A stretch of DNA of 64,000 nucleotides, taken from Takakia lepidozioides (Eukaryota; Streptophyta; Takakiopsida; Takakiales; Takakiaceae). Positions 1 to 11,415 of the stretch are shown piece after piece. The translations under genes and the position numbers were made by a program. Under the pieces are notes generated by a model that was not told the origin of the DNA, did not search any database, and saw nothing but the letters and a program-made list of their open reading frames with translations. Location: contig CM060732.1 in the NCBI GenBank assembly GCA_030704615.1, positions 1,302,001-1,366,000 on the forward strand, given 5' to 3'. Numbering within the stretch: the stretch's first letter is position 1; every line of letters starts with the position of its first letter.

Positions 1-2451
1 TACCGAATGTTGTTTACAACACATGAAGTGGTGATTACTTTTAAACTTTGAACCTCATACCTGGGAGTCCGCAATTGGCTCCTCCGGTGACTCCTCAATC
101 AGCTCTTCTACAATCAGCTCTTCAGAACTTGGTACCCATCTAATGCCAACCCAAGTGCATCTTAATCTCCACAAAGCGTTGTGCGCTGCTGCGCTTGAGT
201 TTAAGGATGCTGCACGTCGAGCCTGAATTGCCTCCTCACCTCTAAGGCTATCAATGGCAACATTCGATTGAAGGCTTTTGTTTCTGAATCTATGTTGAAT
301 GATCCTGAACCAGTGTTCATAGGTCTGTACCAAAGGACTTTTCTTGCATTTTGTTCCAGCATGTTGAGTATGACGCTAATATGCCGCTTTTGCCGTGTGA
401 TGCGAGTTTTCCATTCCTTGACATGACCAAACAGATAGGCTTCCATACCTTTCAACAAACCACGGGGTGTGCTTGACCAATATGTGCTGCAAATTATCAA
501 CTTAAACAATTAGCATTGTCATCTATGTTATTTTACTACAAGCATTCCAATCAACTTGAACAATTAGCATTGTCATCTATAAGTGTTATAATTGAAATGC
601 AAAATTTTACTATAAGCATTCCAATCAATATCAAGAGATGTTGTAGATACTCACAATATAGTGTGTAACTAGACCCTCCCCCCAACTCTTGATGAAAGCG
701 CGTCCGAATTCCTCCACACATTTCTTATATTCAGCTTTTTGTCCACCGGCGATTGTAAGGCCAGAAAGATAGGGTCGCAATTTATCAAATGCAACCCAAC
801 ATGCTAATCGATTTCTCCTACATGCCCCATCTTCAGTGTGGTTGTGCTCGGACTTTACCACATCAATGTACAACTTGTCGGAGCTTCCCTCTAAAGTACT
901 CGGTTTAAAGAGTTTGGCAACATGTGGGCCACTGAACGAAGGTTTGTTGGGGATATTACTCAATTTGCCAGACAGTTGATCATCTTTCATGATCTTAACG
1001 AAACCACCGTGTGCACCAATGTTGGACAACACTTTTTCCATGTCAGCAATAGCTAACTCTTGTAATTTCTTATCACGAATGGTCCAGACGAACATGAAAT
1101 GGAGGTGGACCATTTTCTCAATGATCCTATTCATGGCGTGTAAAGTGCAAATATGCACTCTTTCAATGGGGATAGGCAACACTGGTTTCCAACGATCTTT
1201 TCCCTAACTCCCACTCACGGGTTTGGCAGTAATGTTTTGGGCAAATAAGCCTCCATTTCATGTATGGGAACGCTTACTAATAGCAGCAGAGGCGTCCTTC
1301 ATGGACCCCACTACAGACTTGACTCTCTCCTGCATGCAATAAATGCAAGAATGCAAACTATTTGCACCTCCCTTCAAACCGAACATGGCTTTTATTGTCT
1401 TCATGTCGGCTGCCATGTGCCACTCTACCTTGTAATCACCAAAACCTGGGACGTGAAGAAGTTGCCTATCTTCTTGGGCTTGAATTAGCGAAGGGAGTTT
1501 GGTTTGTTGGAACACCCAGTTCAGAACCTCTGTGTTCTCCTTTGCTTCTTGAAAACAAGCTATAGGCCAAATCTCTCTCTCACTTTGCACACTGAAAAAC
1601 TTTTCACTATCCGGAGTGATGGATGGGTCTAATGCACGGTTCATGAGGGTAATACTCACTCTTTCCAGCTTTTGGGCATGAATGACCTCTGCCTCATCAA
1701 GCTTCAAGACAAACTGTAGAGGGCTCCCCTTCAATTCTGTAAAATCAAAATCAAGCAATCAATACTAAGAATATATAAAAATAAGAATATTGTAAAGACA
1801 CTGAATTTATAGGTGCACGATATAGAAAACTTACCAACAAGTGTGATCTCGTACAATTCAACCATGGTGCGCTGCACCTGCTCCACATCCGCGAAAAAAG
1901 AGTTGTGCTCGGATAGTGTCACTCGAGTAGCCTCATTCTTTTCACCGTTCTTAACCTTTTTAGGAACTTCAAGGCTGTTGTTCAAGTGGTAGTATTCACC
2001 TACGAAATCCTGAAGCTTGGAGTTCAATTCCTTACGCAATTTTGACACTCGATGCGGATTGGGTAGACATCCTACTCTCATCCCTTTGGAGGCAACTTTT
2101 ACACCACCTTTAAACTTTTTGTAAATTGCACTGTAACCTGTTTGGGTGATCCCATTCCTGTCACACGTCTCCAAAATCTCACTGGGCCCAACCTGTTTGC
2201 CGATTTCATTGAGATATTGATTTGCCATTTTTGCACCTATGTGAGTAAAAGTAGGCACATGCAACATCGAATCTACCTCTGTCCTTGAGCGAAGACTTTT
2301 CCAAATTCTTCTTGGGAACTTCTATCGCCACAAAGCCTCTTGTTGTTGTTTGATGCAACGTTCTCTTGTTGCACTTTTCGTGCAGTAGCTGGCATAATGA
2401 TACTCCGCGCCAATCTTCTAAGCACCTTGGCTTGTCCACCATTTGGTGCAA
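1..2451 (-). pseudogene. RNase H-fold transposase-like gene, 3' exons (decayed)
   Basis: Several minus-strand coding blocks follow one another from 2451 down to the window start, separated by short introns. The block at 2267-1840 contains RNGITQTGYSAIYKKFKGG and a later LPNPHRVSKLRKEL. The block at 1745-1258 has WHMAADMKTIKAMFGLKGG followed by CIYC, an Asp plus Cys-x2-Cys arrangement found in several uncharacterised DDE/RNase H-like transposases. The block at 1182-660 has VLPIPIERVHICTLHAM and ends EFGRAFIKSWGEGLVTHYI; 509-201 follows with WSSTPRGLLKGMEAYLFG. I infer a domesticated or mobile nuclease-like protein of unnamed family. In-frame stops and a frame change near 1180-1260 suggest decay. 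The gene runs off the left edge, so the third catalytic residue cannot be checked. Its 5' exons lie at 2513-3088 and, beyond element A, at 14175-14356. Confidence 0.55.
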
Positions 2452-2512
2452 GATTGTTCAGATCTTTCCTCTAGTGTATTTGGCTTCTAGGTCCATGTGG
2501 GGTGTTGCGAAC

Positions 2513-3088
2513 CTTACTCAATTTTTGCTCCAAGCGAGTATAAGTTGTCCTAGACCTTGTGAGCTGCAACCTAAGGGATCTCAATTCGGACTTGTGGGAA
2601 CTCGCAATCTGATCTAACTCCATCGCATGAATTGATCGTACAGCTTCCAATTGAGCTTCACAAACACCATCCATTACACGAACTTCTTCTTCTTTATTTT
2701 GAACTTGTAACCGCAGACTATGCAGCCGACTCTCATATGAAGCTCTCATGTTGCTCATGTTGCTTTCCAGAGTAATGATCCGAGCACTCAATGAATCAAT
2801 CTCCACACTTTCTACTTGAACTTGATCCCTCAATTTTTGAATCTCTACTGCGCTTTGCTGTTGTGCAGCTTCGAATAGAATTCGCCAATTTGCGGTCTCT
2901 ACAGTGGTTGAGCAAACACTTTGAAGGTGTTTCACATAACCCAGAAAACCCTCCTCTCCATCTCCCACAAATTGAAGCATGTCTCTTATGAAGCTCATGT
3001 TGGGACGTACTCCTGTAGCAGGGTCAATGGGATAAAGGGATGAATCAAGCCAGAGATCTATGTTCGTACCTCCTGCTCTCCATTTTTT
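2513..3088 (-). CDS. coiled-coil exon of the interrupted transposase-like gene
   Basis: Open reading on the minus strand runs from the target duplication at 3088 to a plausible GT donor (LEQKLSK, then gttcgc) at 2512. The first part has PIDPATGVRPNMSFIRDM and GDGEEGFLGYVKHL. The rest is a long heptad-rich stretch (EIQKLRDQVQVESVEIDSL, LESNMSNMRASYESRL, SLRLQVQNKEEEVRV), which is a predicted coiled coil of about 120 residues. It probably mediates oligomerisation of the protein whose catalytic part lies at 1-2451. The first codons of this exon lie on the far side of element A (14175-14356). Removing the transposon and one copy of its 11-bp target duplication puts both parts in one frame, reading FPKKWRAGG across the junction. 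I do not recognise the family. Confidence 0.6.
3078..3088. repeat. left 11-bp target site duplication of element A
   Basis: CTCCATTTTTT lies immediately outside the left terminus. The identical 11 bp occurs at 14175-14185 just outside the right terminus. Both copies lie in the same codon frame (KKW on the minus strand). Confidence 0.88.
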
Positions 3089-3245
3089 AGGGCAGCAAAG
3101 CCGTGAGCAGAACCTGTGAGCAGATTCCTGGATGCGTGAGCAGATTCCCCGAAGCGTGAGCAGAATCAAAGCGTGAACAGATTTCGCGCTGGACCTCAAA
3201 ACCGTGGGAACAAGTGGGCCTATTTCCGTGGACGCCAACTTCACT
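3089..3245. repeat. left terminal and subterminal repeats of element A
   Basis: After the terminal sequence come five GTGAGC/GTGAAC(AG) repeats at roughly 15-25 bp spacing (3103-3181), then CCGTGGG and CCTATTTCCGTGG (3206-3233). The same order, inverted, is found at the right end. Subterminal repeats of this kind usually bind the transposase. Confidence 0.7.
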
Positions 3246-3427
3246 GCAAAGACGCAGTCTCCGCACCATCGGACCGAAGACAAACAGGCTCCATGACGAG
3301 AAAGTGGCACGAATGCACGATGATACATTCACGGATGAATGGATTTGGGATGAACGTAAAAGTGTTATGGATGAATGTTGGATGAAGCACGGATGAGAAG
3401 TTGTCCAGATGAGGGGTCTATGAAGGA

Positions 3428-4030
3428 CTGCATGAGCATGTCTCCTGAGGGATCAACAAGCGCATGCACCAGGCATTAAGGTGTCTCAACGACATCTTAA
3501 ATCGCATGCTCAGCATGAGAAATGAACCCATGGAAATCGTTGCAAGAAGAAAAATGTGGCCTGGAAAAAATCATAGGGGGAGTTGTAACCCTTCTCAGGG
3601 AATGACGAATTAAGATGTCTTCAACGACATCTTAATCCCCTGCCCTCTTTGAACATGGGAATTTCACCAAACAGGATAAAACACAATATATATCTATATA
3701 TATCTATATATCTATATATATCTATATCTATATATGTAAGCCCAAAAATGGAGAAAGACTTGGGTTTACTTGAACAAAGTGGATCCATGAAAGTCTCTTG
3801 AGGGATCAGCAAGCGCATGCACCAGGCATTAAGGTGTCGTCAACGACATCTTAAATCGCATGCTCAGCATGAGAAATGAACCCATGAAAATCGTTGCAAG
3901 AAAAAAAATGTGGCTTGGAAAAAATCATAGGGGGGAGTTGTAACCCTGCTCAGGGAATGACGAATTAAGATGTCGTCAACGACATCTTAATCCCCTGCCC
4001 TCTTTGAACATGGGGAATTTCACCAAACAG
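3428..4030. repeat. 353-bp direct duplication carrying four dyads
   Basis: 3428-3665 and 3790-4020 are near-identical direct copies offset by about 353 bp. They share the dyads at 3475, 3609, 3828 and 3964 and the stretch CAAGCGCATGCACCAGGC. Between them is a TATATC-type microsatellite (3683-3735). The second copy abuts the point where transposase coding sequence stops (about 4060), so this block appears to replace the lost transposase C-terminus. The dyad at 3964-3991 is a perfect 13+2+13 palindrome with arm ATTAAGATGTCGT. Confidence 0.75.
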
Positions 4031-4065
4031 GATCAATCACAATATATTATATATATCCGACTGCA

Positions 4066-5655
4066 TGTCACAAACAGCAATAGTCATAACTCGCCGGTAC
4101 GTAGGATCATACACATGACAGGCCATGGTCGTCCAATCCTTCACTTGCTTCACGTGATCAAACATTCCCAGGACTTATGAAGATCACCCCCGGCCTACAT
4201 TCTACGCACCAAGCTAACTCCAGAACCCTCCGCAACTGTGGACATCTTGAACAAGTATACTTTTTGGGACCCTTGTCCTGGGAAAACACTGTCCTGGATG
4301 AAGTCCTATCAACTTCTGCGCTTCAATTCTAGGATGATATCTACGTATCCTTTGTTGCCTGCCCCAGTCCTAAGGACGTTGATCTGATAACGAGCATTTG
4401 GAGAAGCCAATGTTGAGAAATGGTCCATCACAAAGTCAAGCGATGCACTATCAAACTGAGTCGTTGTCTCGTCCGACTCCCCCAACAGATGTTTCTGCAA
4501 GAACCTTTTGCTTGCTGCCATAGCAATGGCTGATGGTGATGCAGTGGGAGCATTTTGAAATTCTTGCTGAAGCAGCGAACGCACTGTGTCAACACTCTCC
4601 CTGCAATCTCCTCGCGACACTGGATGTGCATGGGTGCCCAAATGGATACAAGCCCGTGTGAGGTGGTTGATACGGTGCAACACGTAGTACATCCGTGCAT
4701 TGCATTCCGCCATGCACTGTGGCACGACTTTACAAAACTTGCAAACGACAGAACTGCTCTTTGGAGGAGCACACCCTACTTGAAATGGGTTGTCACAGAC
4801 TCCTTCCCACTCCGTCTCGTTTTCCACACCGGCCATTTGGAAATGCTGGCAATCCAAATTTGCACAACGCAAGTGCCCAACGCAAATGGATCTCCGAAAC
4901 TTTAGGCCATGCGGATTACAGATATTCGAAGTTTTAGTCCGACACCATGGGTGTACATCGTGTTTCTTGTCCATGCCCGCCATGAGTCCAGCCAAACCTC
5001 CACATGACGTCGGAGGTGGCAGTTCAAAAACGATGTCTCCATCAAAATCAGCGGGTAGAAATTTCGCTCTTTGGATCCGCTGTGTTTCCCAAACAATGCC
5101 TCTCACATCGCTCTTGCATCCTAGCAACCCTCTCAACGACTGCAACTTGGGAATGACACTAATGATCTCCTGGACATCGGGGTCCACCAGTATAGGAGGG
5201 TTCGTAGGACGAGGGACCTCTGTGACTTTGTCTTCTGAACTGTCCGAGAGGTCGACAAATGTCGTGGAGGTAGTTTCTTTTGTCTTGATGGGGACCGATT
5301 TTGGCGCCTGCACCACCAAAGCTGCTGTTCCGGGCGTGAGTATAGTGTCCGATGAAAGGCGTCTCTGATCTCCATGAACGCGGTACTTGGCGGGTGGAAC
5401 TCTCCACTCTCTTCGACCATCCCGTTTTTGCGGCTTTTGAACCTGTGTTCCCTCGACCTTCCCTCTACTATCGTACACCTCTCTAACCACATAGACGGTC
5501 CCTGGCTCAAAGCGGAATGTTATGCAAATCAAATCCTCCTCAACAACGGCCAGTCCATTGTCATCGGCCATGGCGCTTAGGCGTGCAGAGGGGAGTACAG
5601 TATTACCACGTCTGAGGTGGGAGACATTGCGTGCATGGATTGGGGTGAAGCACAC
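4066..5655 (-). pseudogene. transposase-like gene of element A (truncated, frameshifted)
   Basis: A 448-codon open frame runs from 5655 to 4309, beginning upstream of MADDNGLAVVEEDLICITF. It has a low-complexity Ser/Asp region (FVDLSDSSEDK), then a probable zinc-binding part: CVGHLRCANLDCQHF, then CKFCKVVPQCMAECNARMYY, then RACIHLGTHAHPVSRGDC. After the stop following LELKRRS the same protein continues in shifted frames: DFIQDSVF, then KKYTCSRCPQLRRVLELAW, ECRPGVIFISPGNV, FDHVKQVKDWTTMACHVYD and YRRVMTIAVCDMQS. It then ends abruptly at 4066 against the duplicated block. I read the CDM aspartate as a likely catalytic residue of an RNase H-fold transposase; the downstream part with the remaining acidic residue is gone. 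The gene points outward toward the left terminus and is divergent from the ParB-methyltransferase gene. Family membership is inferred from motif shape only. Confidence 0.6.
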
Positions 5656-6105
5656 TGGACAATGTGGGGCGACTCCTCTTCTGTGTTCATACTATTTATC
5701 TTCGCACAATGTACTTTCTCCTTTCCATCATTCTCATGGTAATCATGCAGCATTTTGCCGCCATAGAAACAGCTGAGCAGTATTAAGAATTACGAGGGTG
5801 CGTTCAATTTTCTGACAATGACATATTTGCCACGGACAAACCCGCAGCCCATTCCATAACCCCTATGTAGGTCGAACACCAACTGACACCCACGGGTACG
5901 TGGTCTCCATACTGAGGTTCCACTAACAGGGCCCAGACCGGCAATGATGGTCCATACCAGTTGGCCATCACCAGCAATTCGAACAAGTCAATTAAGAGCC
6001 GTTTCTGTTTTATGGGAAAATCCCAAATGGATGATTTCGGAGATGAAACCCCAACTGCCGTCCATCCATCCATTTCCTAGACCCTAATGGAGTGTTGGAA
6101 GATGA

Positions 6106-7112
6106 GTGTCCCGTAAGTGTCATTTCGAACTATTCACACTGGAGCCTCCCAAGAACGTCATTGTTTCTGCAAAGAAGAGGTCGCGTAGGAAGTCTCTTTA
6201 CTACACGTCGGCGAGGCAGAGGTTGAAAGCGAGAGAGAGGATGAGGAAGACTCCGAGGGCGCTTGATCTTACCGAGGGGGAGAGCGATCGTGAAGGGGAA
6301 GGATCTGCTGGCGAAGGGTTATAGAATAGGGGAGTCGCGGAGCCGTCTGTGGACAAGCAGCTGGAGGAGCTTTTGGAACTTCCCCTTTTGCGTGAGGCTG
6401 GGATGGAAAGAATGCCACCTATAAGAGAGGAGGAAGGCATGCCAAGCAGTGATGTTACTCCTGTGCAGGAGGTCCTTACGAAGCAGGTGGCTGTGCATAC
6501 CCGGGAGCGCCCATCCAACATAGCGCTGTCTTTGCGGGCGTTGAAGAACAAGGCACAAGTGGGAGGCAACATGCAAGCAGTGGATTTGGAGACGGACAAC
6601 GCTGAACAGAGTCTCCTTCAGGTACCACCACCATTGCGATGCATAGTTCAGTTCGTTTTTGCATTGTTAGAGATGAAAACTGGTGGAGCCAGCGGAGTAT
6701 GCCCTGCATTTTAAGATGTCGTTGACGACAGCTTAATCTGCAATCACATCCTCACCGCCTTACCCTCCTCTCTATTTCCCACATGTTCCAATGCAGTGCC
6801 AAATTAAGCTGTCGTCAACACAAGGCTTGATTTGTCGATCAAACAATGGGTGATGTTTTGCAGAGGAAACGGAAGAAAGCCTGGGAGAGTCTCCAGTTAC
6901 CAGCCAAGAAGAACGCACCAGACCAGAACTCTGAAATGGTCGTCAATGTGGTGAATGAAGAGGAGGTGCCAAGGGTTCACTCTCCGCAGCGGGCTGTGGC
7001 TACAGTGGAGCAGCTAGTGGACACACAGGCACGAGTGAAGGGGAAGGCACAAGTGCAAGGAACAATGCGACCTGCGGAGAAGGGGTCTTCCAGTGGCCGT
7101 CCAAAGCCTGCT
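6106..7112 (+). CDS. probable 5' exons of the ParB-methyltransferase gene
   Basis: Two plus-strand open stretches with plausible splice sites. 6106-6621 has a basic start (VSAKKRSRRKSLYYTSARQR), an acidic part and a one-base frame change near 6325, and ends SLLQ before GTACCA. 6861-7112 follows a TTTTGCAG acceptor, starts RKRKKAWESLQLPAKKNAP and ends GRPKPAK before GTTCGT. Composition is charged and low complexity, as in a disordered, nuclear-targeted N-terminus. No domain is recognised. I join them to the downstream gene only because strand, spacing and phase allow it; the exon phase into 9378 does not fit cleanly, so they could be a separate small gene of element A. The dyad at 6710 and a half-degenerate one at 6803 lie in the intron between the two blocks. 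Confidence 0.35.
6710..6831. repeat. two single dyads between 5' exons of element A
   Basis: 6710-6737 has arm AAGATGTCGT, centre TG and a right arm with one mismatch (GCTT for TCTT). 6803-6830 has arm AAGCTGTCGT, centre CA and a badly decayed right arm. Confidence 0.6.
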
Positions 7113-7265
7113 AAGGTTCGTTCTAGCTTGCCCATTCTCATCTGTGAGGGTTGCTGTGAATCAGAAAAGAGGTCGATAAGTTCAAAGCCTGCCATGGTTT
7201 TTTGAAGCATAGAAGACAAGGCTGGTGGGTATTTCAGAGACTTTCATACGAACTGGAGGAGGCTG

Positions 7266-9240
7266 ATTAAGGCATCGTTGATGATACCTTAATCTGGTCA
7301 GCCATTCACATATTGAGGGTTTCTTTCAAACATAGAGGAACACGATTAAAGCACAAGTTTCCGCTTTATGAGTGGACAGTGAAGCAGAATGCAGAATGTA
7401 GATTAAGGCATCGTTGACGATACCTTAATCTGGTCTGTTATTCCCAGGGTTTCTTTGAAACAGAGACGAACAAGCTTACTGGTAGGCATACACGCTGGTG
7501 AGGGTTTCTGAAGCAGAATGAAACATGCAGATTAAGGCATCGTTGACGACACTTTAATATAGTCTGTCATTCCCGGTTTGAGGGTTTGAGTGGTGGGTAG
7601 TCTGCACAGTGAGGGGATAGCTGAAACAGAAATGAGGAGGGGAATTAAGGCATCGTTGACGACACCTTAATCTGGGAGTGGGAATCCGTTTAGCGAATAC
7701 TTTGATGCAGAGAGGAACAGGATCAGGAGTGGACATTATACACATTCAGTGGTTGTTTTCTTCTGAAATATGGAGGACGATTAAGGCATCGTTGACGATG
7801 CCTTAATCTGGCCTGTAAAATGTACGTAGACGCATAGTTTGAGGCAGAGATGAACAGGATTAGGGGTGGATAGTCTGCCTAGTGAGAGGAGTTCGAAACC
7901 AAAAATATGAGTGGTATTAAGGCATCGTTGACGATGCCTTAATCTGGAGTGAAAACCTAGTTTTGATTGGACTTTCAAGCAGAGATGAACAGGATCCAAG
8001 GTCGAGAGTATCAAAATTCAGTGGCTGTTTTGAACAGAAATAAGGAGGCAGATTAAGGCATCGTTGACGACACCTTAATCTGAACTGTCAAATACACTTT
8101 TCAGGCATACTTTGAAGCAGTTCAGAGACAGGATTAGTGGTGGATAGTCTGCACTTTGAGGGATGTCTTGAACATAAATGAAGATGCAAATTAAGGCATC
8201 GTTGACGATACCTTAATCTGGAGTGTAAAATCTGTTTCTAGGGATACTATGAAGCAGAGAGGAACACGATCAGGGGTTGAGAATATGCTCATTGAAGGGC
8301 TGTTTTAAACATAAACAAGGAGGCAGATTAAGGCATCATTGACGACACCTTAATCTGGCCTGTCAAACACTTTTCAGGCATACTTTGAAGCAGATCTAAA
8401 CATGATTAGTGGTGGGTAATCTGCACTTTGAGGGATGTCTAGAACATAAATGACGATGCGAATTAAGGTATCGTTGACGATACCTTAATCTGGAGTGTAA
8501 AATTTGTTTCTGGGGATACTATGAAACAGACAGGAACTCGATGAGGGGTGGAGAATATGCTCATTGAAGGGCTGTTTTAAATACAATCAAGGAGGTAGAT
8601 TAAGGCATCGTTGACGATACCTTAATCTGGAGTGTAAAATTTGTTTCTAGGGATACTATGAATCAGAGAGGAACACGATCAGTGGTGGGGAATGAGCTCA
8701 TACAAGGGCTGTTTTAAATATAAACAAGGAGGCAGATTAAGGCATCGTTGACGACACCTTAATCTGGCCCGTCAAAAAAACTTTTCAGGCTTACTTCGAG
8801 CAGTTTAGAGACAAGATTAATGGTGAGTAGTCTGCACTTTGAGGGATGTCTTGAATATAAATGAAGATGCGAATTAAGGCATCGTTGACGATACCTTAAT
8901 CTGGAGTATAAAATCTGGACTTCGATTCATAGAGGAAGAGGATGGGGTGTGGAGAGTAGTCACATTCAATGAGTGTTTTAAACAGAAATAAGGAGGCAGA
9001 TTAAGGCATCGTTGACAACACCTTATTCTGTCCTGTCAAATACAGTTTGATGCTTACTTTGAATCGGAGAGGAACAGTGTCATGGGTCCAGAGTGTGACT
9101 ACAGACGACAGCTTGATCTATGATATTATTTTGAATGTGGTATATACTTTGAAGCATATGAAGTGTACTTTTCAATAGGTGGGCGTGTTTAGAATCAGGG
9201 AGGAAGAGTCATAATAAGGCATCGCTAACGACACCTTAAT
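7266..9240. repeat. array of 15 palindromic 28-bp dyads, about 137-bp period
   Basis: Dyads start at 7266, 7402, 7531, 7644, 7780, 7916, 8052, 8190, 8327, 8462, 8599, 8736, 8873, 9000 and 9213. Most steps are 135-138 bp. Each is ATTAAGG plus a variable arm, the core CGTTGACG, and the complementary arm ending CCTTAAT. The copies at 7780 and 7916 are perfect with arm GGCATCGT; 8462 is perfect with arm GGTATCGT. Most others differ by transitions in one arm. Spacers fall into two related classes: X begins CTGGAGTGTAAAAT, Y begins CTGGCCTGTCAAA. They partly alternate, a simple higher-order pattern. A decayed half-copy sits near 9102. Spacers are homologous to each other, so this is a tandem satellite, not a CRISPR array. 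It lies in what is probably an intron of the plus-strand gene. Confidence 0.92.
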
Positions 9241-11043
9241 AGTGGTCTGAATCTGTTGTGGGAAAACACAAATGAATGTAGAATAAAAGGAAGAAGGCAG
9301 GGGAAAGCCAGCCTGCACAGGAGACATCTGTTCCTGATACTCAAGATGAAGACCCATCTGACAATTACGAAGATAAAGTGCATTCATTGATGTATACCTC
9401 CAAGGTAAACTCCAGAAGGTCATAAATTCCATGGAAGTTCGGGACGGCACTCTTATGATTCCCCTATGCAGGATGATTTCCATGCCTGCCGCTTGTCCAG
9501 CCTTGCATCATGATATCAAGAAGCTACAGGGTGATTTCATCCACGGGTACTTGAAGGGCTCCGCAGTTTTTTACATTTCAGTAACAGACATCCAGGGATC
9601 AAACTGATTGACGAAGAGATTATGGCCAGTTGGGACCCGCTTTGGAATGAGGTGAATTCGGAGTTTGAGGCAAAGCTTTCCCATAACCCATTTCACATGC
9701 AGTACATGGGGAAGATGTTCTTCGTATGGGATGGTAATCACCGTTTGGTTGCCTGGATGGAATATATCACAAGAATGTATGTCGACGACAAAGACTGGCA
9801 CCACCGAGTTCTGTCAATGGTTTTGGATCCACAAGGCAAAATAACCCAACTTCTGACTGCCATGCACGATGTCAACAAGTAAGTTTTGTTTTGTTTCCTC
9901 TTTGTGAACTACATTTTTGTCCCTCGCTTCATTTCTTGTACTCATTTGCTTTCAATGCAGGGGCACGAAGACGTCACACGTCACCACGAACATAGTGCAT
10001 ACACTATTTCGGATGCAAAGTATAGGAGTCATGCCTTTGGAAACATTCTCCAGCGTCTTGTCTGCGGAGACACTGAAGAAATGCCAGACAATCAAGAAGT
10101 CTGAAGCTTGGTTCAATCTAACGAGGGAAGCTTTCCTCGAGTACTTGTACGCGGTAAGACTAGTTTCTTGTTTGTCTTGAGTTATCTTTCATTTTTGGTT
10201 TGAAGTTGTCCCTACATGGCCTGACATGTAATAATAAGCCACCGTTCTTGTGTCACAGCAAGAAATTGCGGATGCTGGAGAGCGAGCGAAGCTGGAGTAT
10301 TATGCCACTACTCCGGAGGAAGAGAGAACAGCGAATGGGGTGGAGACCAAATGAAAGATGAGATGGATACGGCAAGGAAAAACCTCAAAAGTGCGTTTGA
10401 CAAGCACATACGAATTGCTGACCCTGGGCTGGGAAAGGGGTTTCTGGAGCAGATTCGGATACACTGGAACAAGCCCACCAAGCCTGAGATGACACAGGAA
10501 AAGATCCACCGTCTGTCGATTTCCATGGTTGAGCCGGCTCAAAAAGTGAGGTGGCTCGAAATCTGGAACTCGGATCCAATCGTCCGGGACACAAATAATT
10601 TCCCAAAACCGCATAGGGACCCTGAGACAGGAGTGGTGACACCAGTGAGCGACCGTGCAATTGAGACATGGTTGCACAAAGCCACCTTCTGGAGCCAGGT
10701 AAGAATTTCCAAACGTTCCACATTGTTCGCAATGACTTCACTGTTTTTATAGTTGAACCACTGGACATATGGTCGTTCTTTTTGCAGCTGGAGAAGCGGG
10801 CCATTGAAATAAGTCACTACTAGACTACAAAATCACCATGACATCTCCCAGCATCAAGTTTGAGTCCTACGTTCGTAAATGGAGAAGAGAGCTCTGGAAG
10901 TATGCATTTTTCCGGGAGTTCGAGAAGGAGGGAGGGATTCTTCGATGTAAAGATTTCGATCATCAGTACAACGGCAAGGAGGCAATGAAACGTCTGCTGT
11001 ACAGGTGTGTGCACTGACCCATTTCTCTTTCTGTGAGGAGGAA

Positions 11044-11415
11044 ATTACGGTGTCGTCAACGACACCTTAATTTGCGCATTAATTGGCCCATATCCTGCTT
11101 ACAGTGGACCTTGTGGGACTTTCATCTTGTAAGGGGGTTTGATTTAAGGTGGCCTCAATCTCTGCAGCATTGTCCCTACTTTCAATTGCAATGCAGTCTT
11201 GTGCAGTTTTGTATTGTGTCATTCTCTTATTTGATTGCTATTTGAGAGATGGAATTAAGGTGTCGTTGACGATACCTTAAATCCATGCCCTCTTGGGATG
11301 GGTTTGCCATGAAGGGGGATCTTACATGGTCTGATTGTTTGGAAAATTGGCAACATCAGTTATGGAGTCCTGCCTCTTAGTGCCTGGATTAAGATGTCGT
11401 TGACGACACCTTAAT
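11044..11415. repeat. three dyads inside an intron of the methyltransferase gene
   Basis: Copies at 11044-11071 (arm GGTGTCGT, centre CA), 11254-11281 and 11388-11415. They lie in the intron between the exon ending at 11005 and the one starting near 11530. They face both ways relative to the main array (core CGTCAACG or CGTTGACG). Confidence 0.85.

Noticed and set aside
1258-1745. RAG1-like core
   Set aside because: The acidic and CxxC motifs alone are shared by many RNase H-fold transposases; no RAG1-specific block was seen.
3683-3735. TATATC microsatellite as a regulatory TATA region
   Set aside because: A simple repeat lying between two duplicated blocks, with no gene start nearby.
7266-9240. 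CRISPR array (regularly spaced palindromic repeats)
   Set aside because: Spacers are homologous to one another and over 100 bp long, there are no cas genes, and the context is a plant transposon. It is a satellite-like array.
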